64,000 nt of DNA, taken from the NCBI RefSeq assembly GCF_022201045.2, contig NC_068564.1, positions 4,402,001 to 4,466,000 on the forward strand, written 5' to 3'. The notes under the pieces were generated by a model that worked only from the letters and a program-made list of their open reading frames with translations, searched no databases and was not told where the DNA came from. The translations under genes were made by a program, and so were the position numbers. This document shows, piece by piece, positions 50,670 through 61,846 of the stretch; position 1 is the first letter of the stretch, and the number at the start of each line of letters is the position of its first letter. This DNA is from Citrus sinensis. Its lineage: Eukaryota; Streptophyta; Magnoliopsida; Sapindales; Rutaceae.

Positions 50670-51855
50670 AATATTAACATTAGGGTGTTGTTATGTATTA
50701 TAGATGCACAAACTTTATATTAGTGCATTAAGTTGCTGTTATGTTTTTGGAATCCACAAACTGTTTTTTACTGTATTCACTGCTGTTATATTATGTATTT
50801 TGAATGCACAAACTGTTTTGAGTACTTTCGATTTTCATTACATCTTAAACTATAATGCTTCATTACATCTTCAACTACAATGATTGATTGCTACAATTTT
50901 TTTTCATGTTTATTACATTATTCCTCATAGATAAGCCTATCATAAGACCACAAATAAAAACTATGACCAATTTCAGTTTCGCTTAAATGCATCGTAGCCG
51001 TTCACTTATCTTCATCACATCTTCATTTAGGTTCATGCCATGACCGGATGTAGTGTTACGCATTTCCATATCTTTTTTTGTTGCCCATTGCAAAAAATTA
51101 CTCTTTTTAAACTTGTATGTCCAAAAGAGCTCATTAGGATTTTCCGAGATAGTAGATACCATTGCACATGCCTACACTCCACAATTGCAATATTTAGGGT
51201 AGTAGGTAACTTCAGAATGTTTCTTAACTCGAACCCTGGTATTAACACTTAAGTTATTACTGGAGGCCATTGTTTAATTTGTTTGAATTTATGTGTATCA
51301 AGGCTGAAAGTATGTTTGGTTTTGAATGAAGATTGAGAAGAGCTGGATTTTTTGAGCTTAGACAAAATGTAATGTTTACAGTGGCTTATTCTTAATGTCT
51401 TTGAATGATAAAGTATGTTTGGTTTTGCTGTCTGTGAGTTGGGCATGTCATTTTCTGACTTTTTGAAATGTGGTTGCCACTATTGAAATGGCCTGATTGT
51501 TAGTATTAAAATAAGCTTGCTGGTGTTTAAAAATGGATGGGCTTGCTAGTGTAGTGGTATTGAAATGCTTTAAAATTTGAGTTGTCGGGTTGCCATTTTC
51601 TTTCTTTTTCAGCTGGGGTTGGTGGTGCTCAAATGGGGTTGCTAATCTTTGAATTGGGGTTGCTAGTTGCTAGTTGCAGCCAACTCTTATAAGCACAAAA
51701 GTAGCCATTATTTGAATGTAACGGCTACGTTTGGCGGTAATTTTGTAATTAAATCATCTTTTGTTGTTCTTCATTTTTAAAGGGTAAAATCGTCTTTTAC
51801 GCTCCAGGGGTAAAATTGACTTTTTATGCATTTTCCGTTAAATATTAACTGAGTT

Positions 51856-51977
51856 TTAACAGAATGGTGGGAAAATACTAACAGTTTAAACGTTTGGTGG
51901 TAAAATGATGTTTTTACCAAACCATGGTACTGACATGATGTGTCAGAATATCTTTGGTGGGAAAATGATAATATCTC
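51856..51977 (-). repeat. Right terminal inverted repeat of the MULE
   Basis: This is the partner of 46800-46921, inverted. It is followed directly by the 9-bp target duplication TTTTACAAT. Confidence 0.88.
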
Positions 51978-52983
51978 TTTTACAATTTAATAAAATTAAG
52001 CTCTCATTGACAACAAAATAACTAAAATATTTTACATTGTGAAATCTCTATTTAAATTAACTCTATTTGAAAAGATAGTCCAAAGAAACTTAAAGGTATA
52101 CTACTGAAACTAAATGTGTGGCAGAATGTTATTAGAAAACTAATATAGATTAGCTAAACGTTGAATCCAAATTCTAATTAATCACCTCGAATAAAAGAGG
52201 CATTATCCATTAAGATCAAACTAAATTAAATCAACTACCCGTACTTCAATTTTATTATTCTAGAGCACTGACACCAAGTTATCATTGAAATCTCAAAGTT
52301 AGAATATAATATTCAAATGTGTAACACTCTTCAAAACATTCATGTATATAATATTCTTCAATAGCATAATTATTGGAACCAAGGAAGACATGCATGCAAG
52401 TTCTAAATCGGCAACATATATATATATATATATAATAGTGAAAAGAAATAGGCTATGGAATGATGAACAGAAATTCCAAAAATTGAAAAAGACAAAAGCC
52501 GAAGAAGAAGAAACAAAAGCTTAGGACTCAATACATATGTACCCAAAAATAGACCCTCTTAGAAACGCTTTTCTTTAATCATGGGAAAGATACTATGAAA
52601 TCAAATTAAATGGAGGTCAATAAACATTAAATTAACCATATCTATATTCAACTACATATTAAAATATTTTTCCGTTGCCTAATTCTTGATTAAAAAATAA
52701 TGCTTCTTTAATATTCAAAGCTCTCAAATATATCCCATTATATTGAGATTCCTCTTCGTACGTGAAAGCCTTGACGTGAGAGCTATAAACTATGGAAAAG
52801 AGAATAATATAACCAATACAATGGATAAAGCTGAGCTCAACGTGCTCTCAACATCTCAATATAATTTTCCCCCCCTCAAAGCCCTAAACTCCATATAAAC
52901 CCTAATTCAAGTCCTCAAAGTTAAAACTTAAAAACCATATATCTTAGATACATATCACATGAAAATTAATCAAAGTACACAAA

Positions 52984-55900
52984 ATGCAGAGCATCACTTA
53001 CACCCGCGGCCGGCAGCCACCCGCATCTACACCTCCATCGCCATCGCCAAGCCTACTACGTAGCAGAAGCGGAACTCCGGCCGGTGAAAGCCGCACGTGC
53101 AATAATTCTCTGACAAACTCTAAACAAAATTTGAATACGAGCCGTTCAAAATCAACTACAAGATCAAGGATACACAACAACGAAGAGAATGTCAACCCCT
53201 CAACGATTATTAATGCATGCATGCAAAAGAAGGTTAAAGATCAACGTAGCAGCAAAAACATTAAGGACAACAAAAATGGTTTTGGTAGGCTGTTGCAAAG
53301 GGGCAGTCCACGTAATAATTACATATCTGATCATGCAGTAGCAAAGAGTACTAAGGTCAAATCGGTCACTAGCTCTCCGTCGGCGTGGGCGTTGTCACCG
53401 GGACGATCTTCCCCCTGTATGGTACGGCCGGAGTCCTCACCGGAGAATGGAGCTCGGAGGGTGAAATCTAGAGGCATCGGCGGCGGTGTCACCGGATTTT
53501 TGAACTACTTTAGGCAGAAGAAAGTGCCACCGGCGCAAGAAGAGGAGTATCACAGGTTTCGAGTTTTGCATAATAGATTGCTGCAGTATAGGTTTGCAAA
53601 TGCTAGAGCTGAAGCTGCCGCGGCTTCTTTAAAGACTGCTGCTGAGGTAAATGATTTTTCATTATTAATTTAAATTCTAAAACAATACATTTCATTGGGA
53701 ATTTTAAAGCAATATTTTTGCTAATTAGTATCTAATTTTTTTTCCCTGCCAACCTAAGTGTTAAAAAGGCATATAGGTTTTAAAAAAGAAAAACTAGACT
53801 CAAATTAACATGACCAGACATTGAAATTAAACTTAAGTTCTAAAGAGAAATTGAAATTACACTCATTTTTATGTACCTCTCAGATTTACATTTTTTATGA
53901 AATGATCTTCTCAAGTTTGCCGCAGCAAACCAAAATATTGATTTCATTTGTACGGTTACGGATGGTCGTGTTGTAAATTTACCTATATGATCTTTAAACA
54001 ATTTTCAGGGTAAAATATTTGGAGTGTGGCTCAGAGTATTAAGAATGAGAAATCTAATTTTAGAGAAGAAAATTGAAGTGCAAAAATTTCAACATGAGAT
54101 CAAGCTATGTCAAATTGTCAATCCACAAATTCGTCTACTCAACGATTGGGCAAAATTGGAGGGGAAAAATATTGAAGCAGTCGGCAGGGTTACAAGAAAA
54201 TTATCAGCTCTCTGTGTGAAAATCCCTTGTGATGATGATGTTCAGGTGCGCATCACTTTTCTTCCCTTACATAATTTGAGTCTTAATTATACTCAGTGGC
54301 AGAATCTGTGATTCTTACATGAGATGAGGAGAATACCATATCATCTCTTAATCATTGTTATTTATTCGAAAAAAGCATACAGCATAAAAGAGAAACAACA
54401 ACTTGAAGAGGCCGTAATCTAAAAACAGTATGTTTTGGGGGCCAATACATAAAACTTATACGCAAATTGGCTAATGTTTCAGTTAAACCCCACTATATAT
54501 AAATTAATATTATTATGCTTTTGTATTTGAATATTATATATATATATATTAGTAGTTTTCTGGTCCAAGATCTTAAAGTGTAGAAAAAGTCTGGGAATAC
54601 TTTAAAAATGCGGGATTTTAAAGGCTAATTTAAAGCACTTAAACTGCATAGTTTATGTATTTTTCCAAACGTTCTCGCAGTTTAAAATTCCGACTACATG
54701 CATAATGCTCATTTCTAAATGTTTTGCCACAGTTTTTTCTAATAAGAATTAGTCAATGATACCTTAAAAAAAAAAGAAATTAGTCAATTGTAATTATGAT
54801 TTTGTTATTTGCAGGCAGACGTGAAGTCCATCTATGAGGCCATGAGTACAGCCTCGCAAGTAATGAATGGCATAGAAGCAACAATTACTAAATTCCTGCT
54901 CCCACAGGTTCAATTTTCTTTTACATCGCAAAATTTTTTTTTAACTTAGAATTTTTTTTTGTCACCATACAAATTTGGGAGTACATGTTTTTTTAGTCCC
55001 TATAATTTCAGTCAATTACTCAATTAGTTTTAATATTTTTAAATATTATCTAAAATACTCTTGTTGTTGCTCCTGTAGTTGACAGATATGATTTTTCAAG
55101 AGTAAAATAATGTTTGTTTGATTGTTTCATATAATTTAAATTCAAATAAATCCGACATGCAACACATGAAAAATAAATAAAATTAGATAGATTTTAACAT
55201 AAATATAGATATATGATAAGTGTTTTAGATAATTTTTAAAATATAAAAACTAAGTGGATAATAGGATGAAATAGGAGGCACTAATTAGGGGGATTTACCC
55301 CAAATCATGAAGGATGTGCCAACGGGGACGAAATGGGAAATTTCTTGTGCAATGTCTTACCGTAAAATATATATATAGCAAGATATAATTTTGATTTATT
55401 AATATATACATATACATACGAGCAATAATTATGTTTATTGACTATTCTCATATAATTTGCTCAGGGAGAGAGGATTCTGTATATGCTTACCGAGCTTGTA
55501 AGCACGGTGGCGCTTGAAGAAGAATGTTTGGAGGAATTGGATACGATTGTGGCCTCTATATCTCCATTAACGGTGAGCCCTCTTCTAGACTAAGTTATAC
55601 TTAATAATTTTAGTTCCTATTTGGTATTAAAAGTATAATTATAAAATAAAAGTTAATAATGTATAGTAAACATAACTTTTAAATAATTATTTTGACAAAA
55701 ATATTAAAAATATCATAAGTTTTTCATCATAAAAGTAGTTGATTAAATCAATTTAACTTCTTAACTATAACAGATAGTGTTTACTAAACAGTATAGTGTT
55801 GTAACTTTCAAACTATAGTTGTCCAACCTTAATACCAAACAGGTCTTTATTTTGGCTTGTTAGTCTCATTTAAAACTAATATCCTATGAATTTACATAAC

Positions 55901-56287
55901 CTTGAAATTAAAGTATCATTTATTACACAGTTAGATATCTATTAATTATTCGTTAAAACAAAATTAGACCGGATTAAAAATTCTGACTCTTAGAACATGT
56001 TACAACAATCTCCCTTTAAAAATGAAAAATAGTACATATAACATAATACATAAAGTATGCGATATGCATAATTTTATAATTTTTGTTCTTCTTATAACCC
56101 TATCTAACAGTTAGCTACTAGTTGGCCATCCTTTTTTGACCTTCGTTAACTTTTCTGAAGAAAGAAAATCAAAATGATGTAACTTTGAATTTATCATAAC
56201 ATACATGAATGTGTTCCTGAACAGGAAAGAGAGAAATACTTAAGAACACATCTTATTCAAGCGGCTGAGGAGTCAATAAGAAGTTAA
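52984..56287 (+). CDS. QWRF-family microtubule-associated protein, 5 exons, with a QYRF motif
   Basis: Exons: 52984-53646, 54009-54245, 54815-54907, 55465-55572 and 56225-56287; 1164 nt, 387 aa, all phase 0. The N-terminal half (about 1-165) is basic and rich in Ser, Pro and Arg, as in the microtubule-binding part of EDE1/AUG8/QWRF proteins. It includes an SPSAWALSPGRSSP block. The conserved C-terminal domain begins near residue 190 with EYHRFRVLHNRLLQYRFANARAE-like sequence (given here in part), then a coiled coil with VWLRVLRMRNLILEKKIE and ends at EREKYLRTHLIQAAEES. The length suits the short members such as Arabidopsis QWRF7. Family members bind microtubules and augmin subunits. The namesake motif reads Q-Y-R-F instead of Q-W-R-F. 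The last intron contains a MITE. Confidence 0.88.
55611..55848. mobile_element. hAT-type MITE, family copy C, in intron 4 of the QWRF-family gene
   Basis: The left end reads TAGTTCCTATTTGGTATTA and the reverse complement of the right end reads AGACCTGTTTGGTATTAAGG. The interior shares with copy A the sequence AATAAAAGTTAATAATGTAT, then ACTTTTAAATAATTATTTTG, then TTTTTCATCATAAAAGTA. It is about 238 bases, non-coding, and lies inside the 652-base intron between exons 4 and 5. Confidence 0.7.
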
Positions 56288-56777
56288 GATCACTTGTATT
56301 ATCATATGTACAAAGATAATGTACAATCAAATCAAATCAACTCATGAAGCTATATATGGACTTTGAGTTTGTATCAGAGTAGAGCTACCAATCACCATGA
56401 ATATAGGAGAGTTGAAGTCGTGGTGCCAACATACACTAAGCGCAAAATTTGACCTTTGTGGTCGATGGTTTTCACACAATTCAGTGGAAGATTTTTGTTT
56501 AAAAAAAAAAACAATTGTTTACACGATTTGACCATTAAAGAAATGAAGTCATTGATGGGTTCTTGTGGCAACAGCCTTCACACCAATTATTCTATTTTTT
56601 TTATTATCAAGAACGGGCCTCGTCCCTGTAAAAAAACCAAAAAAACAAAAAAAAGGGACCGGGCCTTGTTCCAGACACTGATGAGTGTAGGGTTTTGATG
56701 GGCTCACAATGAGCTGAACCCCCTCCCGAGGTTTTCATAAAAATATTGAAACTGTTTTTTTTTTTTAATGTATTGAC

Positions 56778-57609
56778 TAGAGGTGGCCCGTCAAAGGAAG
56801 TCCACGCGTGCTCGTGCTCATGCCGCGTCGTGCTTAATTTTTTTTTTTCTTAGGCCCAGCCCACCACACGTGCCGTGCAGTGCCTAAGAAAAAAAGCTCA
56901 CTAAGTTTTTTTTCTTTTTTTTTAAAGCGCATGTCAAGTTGCTATCTTATTTTTTTTAAGCTTTTGTACTTTTTTGGATCCACGTGCCTTTATTCAAATT
57001 TAATAGAATAAAAAATTCAAAACTCAAGTTCATATTCAATAATAATAAATTAATAATAATAAGAGAATATAATATTAATTACTAAGTTTGACTCTATATT
57101 ATAATTCTTTTTTTAGTACTTAACAACAACAACAACAATAATAATTTTTTTTAAAGGTTAACTTAATTGTTAACTTAGAATTACGTAGAGTCATATATCA
57201 TAGTTTATAATAATATTAATACACATTTATAAAATCATGATATCAATTATTTATTTAATAAATTATAAACATAAATCAATTTTATTTTATTTTTGAAACT
57301 AAGAATTAAATAAATTTAAAAAGTTGAGCTAATAAAATATATTAAAAGATTCAATTTCAAGTTATTTATAAAATCATAAAATTTTAAATTTACTTTCATT
57401 AAAAAATGAAACGTGTTTTTTCGCATGTTGTGTTTTGCCCATCTCTAATCGTGTCGTGCTTTTAAAGCCCACATGCCTAAAATCTAAGCCAGGTCCAGCT
57501 CACGTGCGTGCTGTACCATGTCGCATACTCTACCGAAACGTGTTCGTACCGTGCCGTACTGTACGGACATGTGTCGTGCCCGTGCCGTCCAGCTCATTGG
57601 CCACATCTA
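56778..57609. mobile_element. Non-autonomous hAT element, 832 bp, with perfect 8-bp TSD
   Basis: It is flanked by identical 8-bp duplications GTATTGAC at 56770-56777 and 57610-57617. The terminal inverted repeats are TAGAGGTGGCC (left) and, in reverse complement, TAGATGTGGCC (right). Both subterminal regions are G/C-rich with repeats of the kind CGTGTCGTGC and CGTGCCGTGC, while the centre is A/T-rich. No transposase frame is present. Target length and TIR style are those of the hAT superfamily. Confidence 0.88.
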
Positions 57610-57834
57610 GTATTGACATACGAGTGTGATAACTATGCACTTCTTTTAGCCCTTGCTAAAGTAAGTATTCTTCTTTTTTTATAAAAATAAAAATAAAAAG
57701 TCGATGAGTGACCAAATCATACATTAATTTTTAATCTCATTCTTTCTTAAAGATTTAAGGTCGAGTGATGCACTAAGAAAAGTTGCTTGAAACTTATTGG
57801 GCTAAGCCCCTGAGACAAAATTGAGTAATTGTTT

Positions 57835-59400
57835 TGAATTATAATTTTTTAATTAAATATAAGAATCTTTTAGGGATTATATATGAAAATTATTTATTTT
57901 GTCAGAGATTTAAAAAAAATAAAATTTGTATGTTAAGGACCAATACAAAAAATTATCTCATTATGGTTTATAAATATTTTCCAAAAGTTAATGGACATAA
58001 AAGAAATTTTCTAAAAGCTAGCCCTTCTGGCCTCTACCCACCGTCTCCATCTCCTCGTGTGGTCCATTTGATTTTCTTTTTCTTTTTCACCCAGATTAAA
58101 TTGAAATAATCTTTGAATGTATGCTTACACGTTTATTGAATTTTAGATTAAAAGTCACGATTTTCACTTTTAAGTCAAAATTTTAAATGAAGGAACCCCC
58201 ACTATAAATAGAGATAACTAGGTTTTGAAGCCCCCTTTTTTTGACACAAGAATATACACAAATTCTAAGTGTTTAACAATGGATGAAATTAAATATTAAT
58301 TCAAAACTAAATAATAAGTGGACCCTACAGTGTATTATTAATTTTTTTTATTCTCTCACCTTCTAATTTGTTCTCTTAATAATTTATACTCTTTGATTCT
58401 TTCACTTTTCTCAACATGTTATTTTTCAAAATTCACTTGATATTGAAAGTTTTAATTTCAATATGAAATAAACTATCACATTCTTATTTCTTGTCTTTCA
58501 TTCAATTCAACGTTATAATTCTTTTTAATAAACACAAACAGAAAAATTATATTGCCACTAGAGGCTAGAGCAAGTATGTACTCAGGGGTAAGCAAATACA
58601 AAGACGTGACTTTGTCTAATTAAGACCGATTAATCAGCCCTTAAAAAATGATTTGTTCAAGACAGAAAATGGTCAACCCTGAAATTGTTCTATTATTTTT
58701 CATGCCATCGCAGATTAACATCAAAAGTTTCTATCAGCTGTGACTGTGAGCCTATTGTAATCATTTTATCATTTTAATTGGGCCTCCCATGCTTATTCTC
58801 CCCTTAACAGTTAAATAAAACGGCGGTACTAAGTACTTGCGAGTCTCAAATCTTAATAATTATAAGAGTGAAAATAGGATATGAGATGATAATAATAATA
58901 ATAATAATAATTACTATGTGGTTTATAGTTTTTCACCCTAAAATTAATGGTCCTAGAAAAATTTTCCAAGACTACCCCAGCTACAATCCAGGCCAACCCC
59001 CACTACCCTCTGCCTCTGAGTATGGTCCATTTGATTTGATTGCACGCATTAATATCTCCAAATCTCTTAGCTTAGCTAGCTGTACATAACGCACTGTTGG
59101 TCCCTTGAGCAAAACAATGTCTAATTAACTTTAAAGTTATTCTCAAAAAAAAAAAATTAACTTTAAAGTTGCCAAGCTTTCAATATCTTATCGTGATCTA
59201 ATTAAGTTGATAAGAATTAACAGTCACTGATGAACGATATCGTACATGTTTCCTTTGTTAATTGGTAGCTGAATAATGGGGAACGCAACCTCATTATTAT
59301 TTCACGGGCTGTCTGATGATATGTTCCTTTTTTCAAACTGAGTTGAATTTTGGGACGTTTCATTTAAGTAAGAAAACTACGTGCCCTGATAATTAATTGC
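57835..59400. other. GRP upstream region with a diverged promoter duplication
   Basis: Two stretches resemble each other. 57968-58075 shares with 58922-59038 the order TTTATA, TTAATGG, AAATTTTC, CTACCC, CTCTGCCTCT/CTCCATCTCCTC and TGGTCCATTTGATTT. A TATA box at 58203-58210 (CTATAAATAGAGATAACTAG) resembles the gene's own at 59463 (CTATAAATAGAGCTCTAGGG). No glycine-rich coding sequence follows the first copy. An (AAT)n microsatellite lies at 58889-58911. Confidence 0.5.
58203..58210 (+). promoter_or_regulatory. Orphan TATA box in the duplicated promoter copy
   Basis: TATAAATA in the context CTATAAATAGAGATAACTAG. It is followed by no recognisable coding sequence. Its context resembles the glycine-rich gene's TATA box 1.26 kb downstream. 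Confidence 0.4.
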
Positions 59401-59462
59401 ATGCAAAGATTCAAGAGAGAACACGTAACTGCATGCATTAATCGGTTTTGCTTTGGTTATCC

Positions 59463-59470
59463 TATAAATA
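59463..59470 (+). promoter_or_regulatory. TATA box of the glycine-rich protein gene
   Basis: TATAAATA in the context CCTATAAATAGAGCTC, 82 bases upstream of the ATG at 59545. It places transcription start near 59495, downstream of the in-frame ATG at 59401, which is therefore not used. Confidence 0.7.
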
Positions 59471-59544
59471 GAGCTCTAGGGCTTCGAAGCTTAGCATCAC
59501 AGCAAAAGCAAGCATTTGTGTCTTTCTTTGACTGTTTTAGAAAG

Positions 59545-60585
59545 ATGGGGAGGCTTTTTAAGTATGCTGGTGTGATGATTCTGGTGTTGGTATTGGTGAT
59601 TGGAATTTCGGAATGTAGGAGACTTGAGGAAGATGAGGTTTCTAAAGCCTCCGGAGTTGGTTTTGGTGGTGGAAGTGGTGTAGGAGGAGGTAGTGGAGGC
59701 CTTGGAACCGGCGGAGGATTCGGTAGTGGTGTTGGAGGTGGACAAGGCGGTGGTTCAGGTGGAGGTACTGGTGGCGGGATAGGAGGTGGTAATGGTGTTG
59801 GAGGTGGACAAGGTGGTGGTTCAGGTGGGGGTGTCGGTGGCGGTGGGATAGGAGGTGGTAGTGGTGTCGGAGGCGGACAAGGTGGTGGTTACGGTGGGGG
59901 TAACGGTGGAGGGATAGGAGGTGGTAATTACGGTGGTGGCAGTGGTGTTGGAGGCGGACAAGGTGGTGGTTACGGTGGGGGAAACGGTGGAGGGATAGGA
60001 GGTGGTAATTACGGTGGTGGCAGTGGTGTTGGAGGTGGACAAGGTAGTGGTTACGGTGGGGGTAACGGTGGAGGGATAGGAGGTGGTAATTACGGCGGTG
60101 GCAGTGGTATTGGTGGTGGACAAGGTAGTGGTTTTGGTGGGGGTTCCGGTAGCGGGATAGGAGGTGGTAGTGGTGGCATTGGAGGTGGACAAGGTGGTGG
60201 AGTAGGAAGTGGAGGAGGTGCTGGTGGGGGCGTTGGGGGTGGAAACAGTGGTGGTGGCTATGGAGGCGGCAATGGCGGCGGTGTTGGGGGTGGAAACGGT
60301 GGTGGCTATGGAGGCGGCAATGGCGGCGGTGCTGGAGGTGGAAATGGTGGTGGTTTTGGAGGCGGCAATGGCGGTGGTAATGGTGGTGGAAATGGTGGTG
60401 GCTTTGGAGGAGGCAATGGGGGTGGAAATGGTGGCGGCTTTGGGGGCGGCAATGGCGGTGGGTTTGGAGGTGGAAATGGACAAGGTGGTGGCTTTGGAGG
60501 TGCCGGTGCCGGTGCCGGTGGAGGAGGTGGTTCTGGAGGTGGAAGTGGAGGTGGTGTTGGCGGAGGATTTGAAAGCAAGTTTTAA
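59545..60585 (+). CDS. Secreted glycine-rich structural protein
   Basis: A single exon of 346 aa. Residues 1-25 form a classical signal peptide: basic MGRLFK, then a hydrophobic VMILVLVLVIGIS core, and a likely cut near SECRR. A short charged segment (RRLEEDEVSKAS) follows. The rest is almost entirely Gly-rich GGGX/GGX repeats with Ser, Asn, Gln, Phe, Tyr and Val at the X positions, ending GGGFESKF. This is the layout of plant cell-wall glycine-rich proteins, where the Tyr residues may allow cross-linking. An 81-base (27-aa) unit is repeated three times. The ATG at 59545 was chosen because it follows the TATA box at a normal distance and starts the signal peptide; the longer open frame from 59401 would begin upstream of the TATA box. 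The Gly-rich part lacks RNA-binding domains. Confidence 0.88.
   Translation: MGRLFKYAGVMILVLVLVIGISECRRLEEDEVSKASGVGFGGGSGVGGGSGGLGTGGGFGSGVGGGQGGGSGGGTGGGIGGGNGVGGGQGGGSGGGVGGGGIGGGSGVGGGQGGGYGGGNGGGIGGGNYGGGSGVGGGQGGGYGGGNGGGIGGGNYGGGSGVGGGQGSGYGGGNGGGIGGGNYGGGSGIGGGQGSGFGGGSGSGIGGGSGGIGGGQGGGVGSGGGAGGGVGGGNSGGGYGGGNGGGVGGGNGGGYGGGNGGGAGGGNGGGFGGGNGGGNGGGNGGGFGGGNGGGNGGGFGGGNGGGFGGGNGQGGGFGGAGAGAGGGGGSGGGSGGGVGGGFESKF
59881..60123 (+). repeat. Three 81-bp tandem repeats in the glycine-rich gene
   Basis: Units start at 59881, 59962 and 60043, each 81 bases. Each encodes 27 residues of the form GGGYGGGNGGGIGGGNYGGG plus a GS/GGQ ending. They differ by only a few bases, so the expansion is recent relative to the rest of the gene. 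Copy number may vary between alleles. Confidence 0.85.
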
Positions 60586-60630
60586 TTAATTCTAATCAAA
60601 CTTTTCGTAGTACCCAGCACTTGAGCTTGT

Positions 60631-60636
60631 AATAAA
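60631..60636 (+). terminator. Polyadenylation signal of the glycine-rich gene
   Basis: AATAAA lies 46 bases after the stop codon, in a T/G-rich context, a standard distance for a plant near-upstream element. Confidence 0.55.
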
Positions 60637-60639
60637 ACC

Positions 60640-60669
60640 ATGCTCCCCTGCATGCATGTGTTGTCGTCG

Positions 60670-60705
<36 letters not shown>

Positions 60706-61846
60706 AGCGAGAGACAAAACCTCTCATAACTAATACCATCTATTTCTGGAATAAATAAAATGATAATATTGTAATGCCCTTCATTCATTAATTTGAGAGC
60801 ACAATACGCATGTATGCTGTTCCCAAATACTGTATGCATGCAATTGTTTATCAGTCTTATGCCTTGCTTCCGACAAATTCTGTACGTTTGTTTCGCTCCA
60901 GATCTTTGCTTGTATAATTATGGCAAGAGATTATAATTAATTAATGCGTCCGAATTTTCGCATGTTATTTGCACTTAATTCATATGTTTACAATTATCTA
61001 TTTTTTATATATTTTGTGCTGCATGTGATGGATAATTTACGTGAGGTGAAAGAGAAAAAACACTCCCCTATCACTGCTCTTGGTTTTTTCTACCATCTCT
61101 CATCTAAGCTCTCACATGTATCACCATCCAACCATGCATAAATTAAATAATAATAATAAGATTGAAAGAGAAATTTAATTTTTTTTTTTAAATAGAACTC
61201 AAATATAAGATATGTTATCTTCGTTTTCCAATGGACCTCTCCCCCCACAGAATCTACTAGCCCCTTCGAATTACTTACTACCAATCAGGGAAAGAGTTTT
61301 CATCATATGAAACAATACTACTAATCATTCATCAAGGGGAGATAAGATGAAGAGAATACAAATTCGAGTGAGAACAAAATACTATGAACTGCAAACTAAG
61401 GACCCAAAACGCAATTTTTTCAAAACAATATGTTAATTTTAATTAGGATTTTCTCGAATTGCCCCCCAGGCCGCAACGTCAGCAACCCATACAGCCATAC
61501 GTTTCTCTAACTGATACTCTACAGGAACTATCCATCACTGTATGAAAGAAAAATGATAAGATGATTAACTCACAGACTCGAGAGAGATTTAATTAGATTA
61601 ATAATATCAGCATACATGCCACGTCATTTACACACATCACTCTAGATACAACTCAAACTTAGTAGGATTACTGTTATTTGGACCAGCATATAAAACAGTA
61701 AAACACATTCGGGTTACTGTCGACGTAAAAAAAAATTATTTGAAAACCACTCGATTAAACCCATAAGTATGACAATATAATGCAGTACTAATTAGGGTAC
61801 CAATTTACAAAGTGATATAGGCTTACCATGGCAAGGTGCATATCAT
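60640..61846. other. Intergenic, with an (AT)n microsatellite
   Basis: The 3' flank of the glycine-rich gene comes first, with about 15 AT units at 60674-60703. The remainder is A/T-rich. The frames at 60944-61141 and 61090-61284 match no family. Confidence 0.55.

Larger units (their letters stand above)
46800..51977. mobile_element. Complete Mutator-like element (MULE), 5178 bp
   Basis: The ends are long terminal inverted repeats of about 122 bases (46800-46921 and 51856-51977), beginning GGGATATTAGCATTTTTCC and GAGATATTATCATTTTCCC. Flanking 9-bp target duplications are TTTTATAAT (46791-46799) and TTTTACAAT (51978-51986), an 8/9 match. Inside is a transposase with an N-terminal domain, acidic spacer, DNA-binding domain, MULE core, SWIM zinc finger and CCHC knuckle, now broken by stops and a frameshift. 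Well-preserved ends with a dead transposase suggest it could be moved only by another element's enzyme. Confidence 0.88.

Noticed and set aside
59401..59544. Upstream ATG in frame with the glycine-rich protein
   Set aside because: It lies upstream of the TATA box at 59463, and starting there would bury the signal peptide.
59821..60578. Long minus-strand frames (Thr/Ser-rich and Pro-rich) opposite the glycine-rich gene
   Set aside because: They are the necessary antisense readings of GGT/GGA-rich coding DNA; no promoter or start context supports them.
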